Below are positions 33,068 through 40,946 of a stretch of DNA of 64,000 nt, piece after piece (the stretch's first letter is position 1; every line of letters starts with the position of its first letter). The notes below the pieces were generated by a model, which did no database searches, was not told the origin of the DNA, and saw nothing but the letters and a program-made list of their open reading frames with translations. The translations under genes and the position numbers were made by a program. Source of the DNA: Streptomyces sp. CB09001. GTDB lineage: Bacteria > Actinomycetota > Actinomycetes > Streptomycetales > Streptomycetaceae. The stretch is taken from positions 6,377,001 to 6,441,000 of the forward strand of contig NZ_CP026730.1 in assembly GCF_003369795.1 (NCBI RefSeq), read 5' to 3'.

Positions 33068-34869
33068 GCCGCACCCGCAGGCAGAAGCAGCAGCAGAAGA
33101 AGGACCCGGCCGCCGAGGACTGCGCCAAGGGCGTCCAGCTGGTGCGGGCCAATCCGGCGCTCGCGGCCATGGACGTCAAGCTCTGCCGGGAGGAGGAGTG
33201 CCGGGTCGCGCCCCGCCAGGGTCTGGCCCGTGTCGACTCCGACGGCAGGGTCCACCTGAACCCCACCCGCCACGCCGAGCCCGCCGACTGGGCCTGGGCC
33301 CTCGCCCACGCCCTGATCCACCTCGGCTTCGGCCACGTCCCCGCGGCCCATGGCGAGCGCGTCCAGCCCGACCGGTACGACCTCGCCGCCCGCTGCACCG
33401 TCGTCAACCGCTTCCTGGGGACCTTCCCGGTCGGCCGCACCCCGGACCACCTGCCGCCGTCCTACCCCGACGGCGACGAGGAGCGCATCGCCGCCGCCTG
33501 GCGCCGCGAGGGCGGCATCCCCGCCGCGTACGAGCACTGCGGCACCGCGGGCGGCGACCCCGACCAGCTGCTCGTCCCCTGGGACGCCTGGAACCCGCAG
33601 GTCCCCGACTGGCAACTGGCCTTCGCCCACGCCCTCACCCGTACCATGTCCACCGCCCTCGACCTCGCGGGCGGCCGTCGGGACGCCATGCTCGGCGGCC
33701 CCACCCGCCTGCACCCCTGGCAGCGGGCCCTCAGCTGGTTCGTCTCCTCCTACCCCCTCCTCGGCGGCATCGCCTCCGGCATCACCCTCGTCGCCGACGC
33801 CGAACTGGCCCGCGCCCACGGCATCTCCGTCGCCGCCGTCGACGCCGAGGCGGGCGAGATCTACGTCAACCCCCTGCGCCGCTACGACGACGAGGAGTGG
33901 CGCTTCATCCTCGCCCACGAGATGCTGCACGCCGCCCTGCGCCACGGCGACCGCTGCGGCACCCGCGACCCGTTCCTGTTCAACGTCGCCTGCGACTACG
34001 TCATCAACGGCTGGCTCGTCGAGATGCAGGTCGGCACCATGCCCGAGGGCCTGCTGCACGACCCGGAGCTGGCCGGGCTCTCCGCGGAGGAGGTCTACGA
34101 CCGCATCGCCGGCGACCTGCGCCGCATGCGCCGCCTGTCCACCCCGCGCGGCAAGGGCGTCGGCGACGTCCTCGGCGGCCCGCTGGGCCCACCCCGCGAC
34201 CACGTCGACCTCGACGGCTTCTACCGCCGTGGCCTGACCCAGGGACTCGACCTGCACCAGCAGCGGGAACGCGGCTTCCTGCCCGCCGGCCTGGTGCAGG
34301 AGATCCGCGTCCTCGGCCACCCGCCGCTGCCCTGGGACGCCCGCCTCGCCCGCTGGTTCGACGAGTTCGTGCCCCGCCCCGAGCCCGTACGGTCCTACGC
34401 CCGCCCCTCGCGGCGCCAGGCGGCCACCCCCGACATCCCGCGCGCCGGACGGTACTTCCCCCCGGAGGAGATCGCCCGCTGCACCTTCGGCGTCGTCCTG
34501 GACACCTCCGGCTCCATGGACCGCACGCTGCTCGGCAAGGCGCTCGGAGCGATCGCCTCCTACGCCGAGGCCCGCGACGTGCCCGCCGCCCGGGTCGTGT
34601 TCTGCGACGCCGCACCGCACGACGCCGGGTACCTCCCGGTGACGGACATCGCCGGGCGGGTGCGGGTGCACGGCCGGGGCGGCACCGTGCTCCAGCCCGG
34701 CATCGACCTGCTGCTGCGCGCCGAGGACTTCCCGCCCACCGCGCCGGTCCTGGTCGTGACCGACGGCTGGTGCGACGTCCTGCGGGTGCGGCGCGAGCAC
34801 GCCTACCTGATCCCGCAGGGCGCGCGGCTGCCGTTCACGGCCCGAGGGCCGGTCTTCCGGGTGAGCTGA
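33064..34869 (+). CDS. Putative metallopeptidase with VWA-like domain (DUF2201 type), MoxR partner
   Basis: 601 residues. The N-terminal part has two copies of a zincin-like segment: WALAHALIHLGFGH (82-91), which lacks the catalytic glutamate, and FILAHEMLHAALRHGDR with an intact HEMLH at 285-289. The C-terminal 140 residues form a VWA domain with the MIDAS motif DTSGSMD (from 480), a following FCDAAPHD and VVTDGWCD. The metal-dependent adhesion site and the MoxR partner suggest that ATPase action on the VWA domain controls protease or scaffold activity. The N-terminal 15 residues are Gln/Lys-rich. A hairpin follows at 34892. Confidence 0.88.
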   Translation: MSRTRRQKQQQKKDPAAEDCAKGVQLVRANPALAAMDVKLCREEECRVAPRQGLARVDSDGRVHLNPTRHAEPADWAWALAHALIHLGFGHVPAAHGERVQPDRYDLAARCTVVNRFLGTFPVGRTPDHLPPSYPDGDEERIAAAWRREGGIPAAYEHCGTAGGDPDQLLVPWDAWNPQVPDWQLAFAHALTRTMSTALDLAGGRRDAMLGGPTRLHPWQRALSWFVSSYPLLGGIASGITLVADAELARAHGISVAAVDAEAGEIYVNPLRRYDDEEWRFILAHEMLHAALRHGDRCGTRDPFLFNVACDYVINGWLVEMQVGTMPEGLLHDPELAGLSAEEVYDRIAGDLRRMRRLSTPRGKGVGDVLGGPLGPPRDHVDLDGFYRRGLTQGLDLHQQRERGFLPAGLVQEIRVLGHPPLPWDARLARWFDEFVPRPEPVRSYARPSRRQAATPDIPRAGRYFPPEEIARCTFGVVLDTSGSMDRTLLGKALGAIASYAEARDVPAARVVFCDAAPHDAGYLPVTDIAGRVRVHGRGGTVLQPGIDLLLRAEDFPPTAPVLVVTDGWCDVLRVRREHAYLIPQGARLPFTARGPVFRVS

Positions 34870-34891
34870 GCCGGAGTGTGATCGGATGGGG

Positions 34892-34920
34892 GGTGGGAGC
34901 CCGGCCGCCGGTCTCCCACC
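34892..34920 (+). terminator. Weak hairpin terminator
   Basis: Eight-base perfect arms (34892-34899 and 34913-34920) around a GC-rich loop that can pair further, 23 bases after the VWA gene stop and before the OsmC gene. Confidence 0.4.
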
Positions 34921-34956
34921 GCCCAGCTACAGCAAGAGAATTCGAGAGGAACCGCC

Positions 34957-35382
34957 GTGGCAACCACGCGCTCCGCACACACCGTCTGGGAAGGCAACCT
35001 GCTCGAGGGCAACGGTGTCGTCACCTTCGACTCGTCCGGCATCGGCGAGCAGCCGGTGTCGTGGCCGTCGCGCGCCGAGAAGGCCAACGGGAAGACCAGC
35101 CCCGAAGAGCTGATCGCCGCCGCCCACTCCAGCTGCTTCTCCATGGCGCTGTCGAACGGCCTGGCCGGCGCCGGCACCCCGCCCACCAAGCTCACCACCT
35201 CCGCCGACGTCACCTTCCAGCCCGGCGAGGGCATCACCGGTATCCACCTCACCGTGGAGGGCACCGTCCCCGGCCTCGACAACGACGCGTTCGTCGCCGC
35301 CGCCGAGGACGCCAAGAAGAACTGCCCGGTCAGCCAGGCCCTGACCGGCACGACCATCACCCTGTCGGCCAAGCTGGCCTGA
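34957..35382 (+). CDS. OsmC/Ohr-family peroxidase
   Basis: 141 residues. The two redox cysteines are C60 in AAAHSSCFSMALS and C123 in KNCPVSQAL, with the OsmC pattern SPEELIAAAHSSC. It reduces organic hydroperoxides through the cysteine pair. This form is the OsmC branch, usually induced by osmotic or stationary-phase stress. GTG start with a GAGAGGA nine bases upstream. The transcript ends at a strong hairpin at 35393-35435. Confidence 0.92.
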   Translation: MATTRSAHTVWEGNLLEGNGVVTFDSSGIGEQPVSWPSRAEKANGKTSPEELIAAAHSSCFSMALSNGLAGAGTPPTKLTTSADVTFQPGEGITGIHLTVEGTVPGLDNDAFVAAAEDAKKNCPVSQALTGTTITLSAKLA

Positions 35383-35392
35383 CCTCGACACC

Positions 35393-35435
35393 CCGCGCCC
35401 TCCAGCACGTTCACGTCCCGTGCCGGAGGGCGCGG
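35393..35435. terminator. Bidirectional hairpin terminator
   Basis: Arms of 17 bases (35393-35409 and 35419-35435) with one mismatch, between the convergent OsmC and propeller genes. Confidence 0.75.
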
Positions 35436-35456
35436 GCGGCCCGGTGCGGCCGGGAG

Positions 35457-36635
35457 TCAGCGCCCGCCGGTCAGCAGCAACGGGCTGGGAAGGCCCGTCG
35501 CTCCCTCCTCGTAGCCGACGGCGGTGACGCCCCGCGGGGTCCAGGCCACGGAGGTCAGGTACCGGCTGCCGTCCGTACCGCCCGGCGGCACGGACGGCTG
35601 TGACCACCGGCCGTGGCGCAGCCGCATCACGTACGGTGTGCCGTCCGGCTGCTCCCCGGCGACCGCCACACCGGCGGGCGCGAGGGTCAGGTCGTTCACG
35701 CGACCGGCGTCGGCGGGCGTCGGCACCTGCTTCCAGGAGCGGCCGTCCCAGTGCGCGAGCAGCGCGTGCCCCGGGTCCTCGTCGTCGGCCAGCTTCCGGC
35801 CCGCCGCCCAGACGTCGTTCGGCCCGCGGGCCTCCAGGTCGATCAGTTCGCCGTTGACCCCGTCGTAGGGGACCGGTACGCGGGACCAGGAAGTGCCGTC
35901 GTAGTGCAGCATCGCGGGCCGGTCGTCGGAGGTGTGGCCGGAGACCCACACGTCGTCGTCGGCGAGGGCGGTGACGGAGTACGTCCACAGCGAGGTGGCG
36001 TCCGGCACGGGCACGAGGTGCCACGCCTCGCCGTCCCAGTGCTGGAGCATCGCCTCCGCGTGCGTCTCCTGGATCGTCCCTCCGGGCTTGTCCGGGTCGG
36101 GCACCTCGCTGTCGACGACGATGAGCCAGCCGGCCGCCCACACGTCGTCAAAGGCCCGTGCCGACACGTCCAGCAGTCCCGCACCGGCGAGCCGGATCCC
36201 CTCCGGCGCCGGCGCGTCGACCACCCGCCACCCGGTGCCGTCCCAGTGCTGGGTGAGGAAGGCCCCGCGCGACTCCTCGTACAGGCCGACCGCCCAGGCG
36301 TCCTCCTGGGACACGGCGTCGATCGCGCTGATCTGGTTGGAGCGGTCGGCGAACGCCGGCATCGGGATCTCCCGCCAGGACCTCTCGTCGTCGTCGCGGG
36401 CCAGCAGCAGCGGCGTCCTGGGCTGGACCTTGCCCTCCTGGCGGACCTTGACCCCGTAGGCCCAGGTGGTGTCGCCGTCCACCCTGGTGACGCCGGTCAG
36501 CGCCGCGTGGCCCACGCCCGTCAGGTCCGCGGCGGACCATCGGGCACCGGCGTGCGCCGTGGCGGCCGGTACGGTGACCGCGGCCAGGGCCAGGACCGCG
36601 ACGGCGGTTCTCGTTCGTACGCGTATTCCGCTCAT
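35457..36635 (-). CDS. Secreted beta-propeller-like protein
   Basis: 392 residues. The start is the ATG at 36635, with GGGAG eight bases upstream. The signal peptide (RVRTRTAVAVLALAAVTVPA, ending near AHA) sends it outside. The body contains repeated blades with HWDGTGWRVVDAPAP, HWDGEAWHLVPVPD, HYDGTSWSRVPVPYD and HWDGRSWKQVPTPAD, each next to a DVWAAG/DVWVSG-type strand, so a six- or seven-blade propeller is likely. Such proteins bind sugars or peptides. It is divergent from an ECF sigma factor gene, which may respond to or regulate it. No catalytic motif. Confidence 0.87.
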   Translation of the reverse strand: MSGIRVRTRTAVAVLALAAVTVPAATAHAGARWSAADLTGVGHAALTGVTRVDGDTTWAYGVKVRQEGKVQPRTPLLLARDDDERSWREIPMPAFADRSNQISAIDAVSQEDAWAVGLYEESRGAFLTQHWDGTGWRVVDAPAPEGIRLAGAGLLDVSARAFDDVWAAGWLIVVDSEVPDPDKPGGTIQETHAEAMLQHWDGEAWHLVPVPDATSLWTYSVTALADDDVWVSGHTSDDRPAMLHYDGTSWSRVPVPYDGVNGELIDLEARGPNDVWAAGRKLADDEDPGHALLAHWDGRSWKQVPTPADAGRVNDLTLAPAGVAVAGEQPDGTPYVMRLRHGRWSQPSVPPGGTDGSRYLTSVAWTPRGVTAVGYEEGATGLPSPLLLTGGR

Positions 36636-36828
36636 GGTGGGATCTCCCGCTGTGTTCTCGTGTCGGACGTCCGTACTCCCTCTCAATGCGGTGGCCGGAG
36701 CGGGACGTTGCGGCGTCCGCCGCCTTTTCCGCCCCGGATTCGGCCGGCCGAGCCGCAACCGGAGGGGCGGGCCACCGCACTTGAACGGTGAGACCGTCCG
36801 CGGGGGCGGCTGGGGAAAGGGGAGTGGG

Positions 36829-37314
36829 GTGGATCACGGTGAGGACGCGCTGCACGCCTTCGTCCGGGACAGACGCCTGGCGCTCTTCAGGAGCGCCTAC
36901 CTGATGTGCGGCAACCGCCACGAGGCGGAGGACCTGGTGCAGACCACCTTGGTCAAGGTGGTGCTCGGCCGGCGGCGCCTGCAGAAGCTGGACAACATCG
37001 AGGCGTACGCCCGCAAGACGCTGTTCAACACCTTCATCGAGGGCAGACGCCGGTTCTGGCGGCGCGAGCACGCGTACGGGGAGGTGCCCGAACGGGCCGC
37101 TCCCGAGTCCGACTCGGAGACCGGGATGGTGGTCCGGGAGGCGCTGGCCCGCATCACACCGCGGCAGCGGGCCGTGCTGGTGCTGCGCTACTGGGAGGAC
37201 CAGAGCGTCGAGGCGACCGCCGCGGTGCTCGGAATGCGGGAGAACACGGTGAAGAGCCACACGGCCCGCGGGCTGGCGGCTCTCCGGGCCGAGATGGGGA
37301 AGGAACTCGTATGA
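36829..37314 (+). CDS. ECF sigma factor (SigE family)
   Basis: 161 residues. Region 2 (ALHAFVRDRRLALFRSAYLM, CGNRHEAEDLVQTTLVKVV) and region 4 (LARITPRQRAVLVLRYWEDQ, EATAAVLGMRENTVKSHTARG) are the only domains, as in extracytoplasmic function sigma factors. A stretch after region 2 is charged (GRRRFWRREHAYGEV). Start GTG at 36829 is preceded by GGAG. It overlaps the next gene (ATGA), a probable anti-sigma factor, and is divergent from a secreted propeller protein; the three may form one signalling cassette. Confidence 0.9.
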   Translation: MDHGEDALHAFVRDRRLALFRSAYLMCGNRHEAEDLVQTTLVKVVLGRRRLQKLDNIEAYARKTLFNTFIEGRRRFWRREHAYGEVPERAAPESDSETGMVVREALARITPRQRAVLVLRYWEDQSVEATAAVLGMRENTVKSHTARGLAALRAEMGKELV

Positions 37315-38123
37315 GCGACGCCATGGACGACGACGTGCGCGACCTGCTCGCCCGCGCCGTGGAGGGGGCCGGCGGTCCCTCGTTCGGCACGGCGGCGGTG
37401 TTCGCAGCGGCGGCCGGAGTGCGCCGCAGGCGCCGCGCGGCGGTCGCCGGCGGGGCGCTGGCCGTCCTGGCCGGCGCGCTGTTCACCGTGTCCGCCGTCC
37501 CCTCGGGCGGGGCGGACCGGGCGTCCGCCACCGGCGCCCCTTCCACCGCAGCTCCGGCGCACACCGAGCTGACCGGTGGCTCCGGGCGGGAGCGGCGGCT
37601 CGCGGGGCTGCTGCCGGCCGGTGCCGGAGAGGCCGAGGAGATCTCCCTGGCCGTGCTGCTGAAGGACGCGGATCTGGACGCCGCCACCAGCGGGGAGTCC
37701 CACGGCGCTCTGGACGGCTGGTACGCCGTCCGCCGGGGAGACGGCGTCGGCTACCTCGGGGTCGCCCTGCACGACCGGAAGTACCTGGAGGCCAAGTTCC
37801 CCGACGGATTGGACCCCGCCCACGACCTCTGTGCGCCGAGCGGGACCGAGCCCCCGCGCACCGACTGCGTGCGCGAGGAACTGACCGGCGGCCGGGTGCT
37901 GACCATCTGGCGGCAGCCGCGGGAGCGGAACGAGGACGGCCCGGAGTGGGGCGAGGAACTCACCGGCCGGCTCGTCCTCCCCGACGGCCGGGCCCTGTTC
38001 GTCCGCGACAGCGCCGGATACCGCGGCCACGGACGGCTCGGCCCCCTGCTGCGGACCCCGCCCCTGACCCGTGAGCAGCTCCGCGCGCTGATGCTGCGCC
38101 CGGAACTCACGACGGGGAGGTAG
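37311..38123 (+). CDS. Putative membrane anti-sigma factor-like protein
   Basis: 270 residues. Residues 1-34 are cytoplasmic and charged (MDDDVRDLLARAVEGAG), then a basic RRRRRAA stop and one membrane helix (VAGGALAVLAGALFTVSAV, about 40-58). The outer part, with GWYAVRRGDGVGYLGVALHD and TDCVREELTGGRVLTIWRQP, may sense a ligand. It is a common arrangement for proteins next to SigE-family factors in Streptomyces. No zinc-binding HxxxCxxC is visible, so the anti-sigma role is inferred from location and topology. It overlaps the sigma gene by four bases and converges on narI with only nine bases between. Confidence 0.75.
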   Translation: MSDAMDDDVRDLLARAVEGAGGPSFGTAAVFAAAAGVRRRRRAAVAGGALAVLAGALFTVSAVPSGGADRASATGAPSTAAPAHTELTGGSGRERRLAGLLPAGAGEAEEISLAVLLKDADLDAATSGESHGALDGWYAVRRGDGVGYLGVALHDRKYLEAKFPDGLDPAHDLCAPSGTEPPRTDCVREELTGGRVLTIWRQPRERNEDGPEWGEELTGRLVLPDGRALFVRDSAGYRGHGRLGPLLRTPPLTREQLRALMLRPELTTGR

Positions 38124-38132
38124 CCGCGCGGG

Positions 38133-38855
38133 TCAGGAGCCCGCGCGCTCCCAGCCCCGCCGGTCCGGGCGCGGCCCCAGCTGCCTGGGGTCGCGCGACC
38201 GGTAGACCACGTACGGGCGGGTCAGGTACTGCAGGGGCGCGCTGAACATGTGCACCAGGCGGGTGTAGGGCACCAGGGCGATCAGCACCATCCCGACCAC
38301 CGCGTGCACGTGGTACAGCACCGGGACGCCGGCCATCAGCTCCGTCTTCGGGTTCAGCGTGAACAGGCTGCGCGACCAGGGCGCGATGGTGCTCCGGTAG
38401 TCGTAGCCGTTGCCCGAGGTGTCGGACAGCTTGGCGATCATGCCCAGGAGCAGGGCGCCGAGCAGGAAGACGTACATGAGCTTGTCGTTGGCCGTGGTGG
38501 CCCGGAAGACGGGGGCGTTGGTGCGGCGCCGGTAGATCAGGATGCCGATCCCGGCGACCGCGAGAACGCCGGAGAACGTGCCGCCGTAGAGCGAGAACAG
38601 GTGGTACGCGTGCTCGCTGATGCCGATCGACTGCGTCCAGGACGCCGGGATGAACAGGCCGATCAGATGGCCGGCGAGCACGAACAGGATGCCGTAGTGG
38701 AAGACCGGCGAGGCGATGTTCAGCAGCTTCGACTCGTAGACCTGCGAGGAGCGGGTCGTCCAGCCGAAGCGGTCGTAGCGGTGCCGCCAGACGAGGCCCG
38801 CGATCAGCAGCGCGAAGGCGGCGTAGGGCAGCACGCCCCACAGGAAGACGTTCAT
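38133..38855 (-). CDS. narI: Respiratory nitrate reductase gamma subunit (heme b)
   Basis: 240 residues with five hydrophobic helices. Heme-ligand histidines are H53 and H63 (SPVFHYGILFVLAGHLIGL) and H184 and H202 (YHVHAVVGMVLIAL, RLVHMF), at nearly the E. coli NarI positions. NarI takes electrons from menaquinol at the outer face and passes them through two b hemes to NarH. The start ATG overlaps the narJ stop (ATGA). In S. coelicolor the equivalent reductase, Nar1, is active in spores. Confidence 0.95.
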   Translation of the reverse strand: MNVFLWGVLPYAAFALLIAGLVWRHRYDRFGWTTRSSQVYESKLLNIASPVFHYGILFVLAGHLIGLFIPASWTQSIGISEHAYHLFSLYGGTFSGVLAVAGIGILIYRRRTNAPVFRATTANDKLMYVFLLGALLLGMIAKLSDTSGNGYDYRSTIAPWSRSLFTLNPKTELMAGVPVLYHVHAVVGMVLIALVPYTRLVHMFSAPLQYLTRPYVVYRSRDPRQLGPRPDRRGWERAGS

Positions 38856-39346
38856 CGGCGGGCTCCGGAGGGTGCGGGCGGCAGGGTGGCGCACACGGCG
38901 TCCAGGACGCACGCGTAGGGCGTGCCGAAGGCGGTGAGCCGGGCGCGCAGCTGGTCCAGGGCGTCGCGGTGCTCGGTGAGCATCCCCATGTTCCCGGTGC
39001 GGGAGACGAACTCCAGGACCGCGGGCAGGAAGTCCGGCAGCTCCTCGCCGGTGAACTCCAGGCCGTGGGCGCGGTACAGCTCCTTGAAGCGGACCAGGGA
39101 CATCCCTCGGTTGCGGGTGTCGCCGTCGGTCCACCAGCTCAGGTACAGGCTGTGCCGGTTCTTGAAGTCGAAGACCTCGACGTAGTGCGCCTGGAGTTCA
39201 CTCTGCCCGGTCGCCGCCGCGTGGTCGGTGAAGCCGCGCAGTTGCGGCGCCGCCTCGCGCAGCAGCGGCAGCCGGGCGCGGAAGTCGTCGTCGGGATACG
39301 TCAGACAGAGCGCCGCCGCCTGGTACAGCACCTCGAAGCCGGGCAT
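38852..39346 (-). CDS. narJ: Nitrate reductase assembly chaperone
   Basis: 164 residues, helical, TorD/NarJ-like: VLYQAAALCLTYPDDDFRAR, the YVEVFDFKNRHSLYLSWWTDGDTRNRG motif typical of NarJ, and EELPDFLPAVLEFVS. NarJ binds the NarG N-terminus and holds it until the molybdenum cofactor is inserted and the complex docks with NarI. It begins four bases after narH ends and overlaps narI. Confidence 0.95.
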   Translation of the reverse strand: MPGFEVLYQAAALCLTYPDDDFRARLPLLREAAPQLRGFTDHAAATGQSELQAHYVEVFDFKNRHSLYLSWWTDGDTRNRGMSLVRFKELYRAHGLEFTGEELPDFLPAVLEFVSRTGNMGMLTEHRDALDQLRARLTAFGTPYACVLDAVCATLPPAPSGARR

Positions 39347-39350
39347 CGGT

Positions 39351-40946
39351 TCAGACCTCCCTCTCGTCGTCCGCGGTCTGCCGCCTGCGCAGGATGTGGA
39401 AGTTCTCCACAGGCACCAGCGGCAGCCGTTTGCGTCCCGAGTCCTGGCCGAACGGCCCGTCGCCGCCCATGCCGGGGCCGCCGTCGGTGTCCAGGCTGCA
39501 CGTGTCCGGCAGGGCGGACGCCTCCAGCCGGTGCGCGTCCCCGACGGCCGCCGTCGGGATCACGTACCGCTCCTCGTACTTGGCGATCGCCAGCAGCCGG
39601 TACATCTCCTCGACCTCCTCGGGGCGCATGCCGACGCCCGCGCAGACGGCCGGGTCGGGGTCCTCGCCGAGGTTGACCGACCGCATGTGGGCCCGCATCG
39701 CGGCGAGCTTCTCCAGCGACGCCCGCACCGGCCCGGTGTCTCCCGCGGTGAACAGCTCGGCCAGGTACTCCAGCGGGATGCGCAGCGTGTCGATCGCGCC
39801 GAACAGGTTGTCAGCGTCCTCGCCGTCGTGCCCGGTCTCCGTCAGCGCGTCCACCACCGGCGACAGCGGCGGGATGTACCAGACCATCGGCATCGTGCGG
39901 TATTCGGGATGCAGGGGCAGCGCGACCCTGTACCTGCTGACCAGCGCGTGCACAGGGGAGCGGCGGGCCGCCTCGATCCAGTCGAACGGGATCCCCGCCT
40001 CCTCTGCGGCCCGCCGCACCTCCGGGTCCTCCGGGTCGAGGAAGACGCCCAACTGCGCCTCGTACAGGTCGTGTTCGTCCGGTGTCTCGGCGGCCTCGGT
40101 CACCTTGTCGGCGTCGTAGAGGACCACGCCCAGGTACCTGAGCCGGCCCACGCAGGTCTCCGAGCAGACCGTGGGCTGACCGGCCTCGATGCGCGGGTAG
40201 CAGAAGGTGCACTTCTCCGCCTTGCCGGTGCGGTGGTTGAAGTACACCTTCTTGTACGGGCATCCGGTCACGCACATCCGCCAGCCCCGGCAGCGGTCCT
40301 GGTCGACCAGGACGATGCCGTCCTCCGAGCGCTTGTACATCGCCCCCGACGGGCACGACGCCACACACGACGGGTTCAGGCAGTGCTCGCAGATGCGCGG
40401 CAGGTAGAACATGAAGGTCTCTTCGTACGCGAACCGCACCTTCTCCGATGCCTGTTGACGCGTGCGCTCCACCATCGGGTCCAGGTCGCCGTAGGCGGGG
40501 GCGCCGCCCAGGCTGTCGTCCCAGTTCGAGGACCAGCCGATCTTCATCGGCTTGCCGTCGAGCTGCGAGACCGGCCGCGCGACGGGGTAGTCGGTGCCGA
40601 GGGGGGCGTCGGTGAGGTTCTTGTAGTCGTACGTCCAGGGCTCGTAGTAGTCCTTGATCTCCGGGAGCCGCGGGTTGGAGAAGATCCCGGCGAGCTTCTT
40701 GAACCGGCCGCCCGCCTTCAGTCTCAGCGCGCCGCGCCGGTTCAGCTCCCAGCCGCCCCGCCACTTCTCCTGGTCCTCGTAGCGGCGCGGATAGCCCTGT
40801 CCCGGGCGGGTCTCGACGTTGTTGAACCAGACGTACTCCATGCCCCGCCGGTTGGTCCACGCCTGCTTGCAGGTCACCGAACAGGTGTGGCAGCCGATGC
40901 ACTTGTCGAGGTTCATGACCATCGCGACCTGGGCCATCGGGCGCAT
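39351..40946 (-). CDS. narH: Respiratory nitrate reductase beta subunit (iron-sulfur)
   Basis: 531 residues. Four Cys clusters are visible: C16/C19/C22/C26 (CIGCHTCSVTC), CEHCLNPSCVASCPSG, CRGWRMCVTGCPYKK and CTFCYPRIEAG..CSETC. The tryptophan in CRGW replaces a cysteine and marks the [3Fe-4S] cluster, as in E. coli NarH. The protein carries electrons from NarI to NarG. The ATG at 40946 overlaps the narG stop. The last 40 residues (GPGMGGDGPFGQDSGRKRLP) are longer and glycine-rich but end as usual. Confidence 0.95.
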   Translation of the reverse strand: MRPMAQVAMVMNLDKCIGCHTCSVTCKQAWTNRRGMEYVWFNNVETRPGQGYPRRYEDQEKWRGGWELNRRGALRLKAGGRFKKLAGIFSNPRLPEIKDYYEPWTYDYKNLTDAPLGTDYPVARPVSQLDGKPMKIGWSSNWDDSLGGAPAYGDLDPMVERTRQQASEKVRFAYEETFMFYLPRICEHCLNPSCVASCPSGAMYKRSEDGIVLVDQDRCRGWRMCVTGCPYKKVYFNHRTGKAEKCTFCYPRIEAGQPTVCSETCVGRLRYLGVVLYDADKVTEAAETPDEHDLYEAQLGVFLDPEDPEVRRAAEEAGIPFDWIEAARRSPVHALVSRYRVALPLHPEYRTMPMVWYIPPLSPVVDALTETGHDGEDADNLFGAIDTLRIPLEYLAELFTAGDTGPVRASLEKLAAMRAHMRSVNLGEDPDPAVCAGVGMRPEEVEEMYRLLAIAKYEERYVIPTAAVGDAHRLEASALPDTCSLDTDGGPGMGGDGPFGQDSGRKRLPLVPVENFHILRRRQTADDEREV

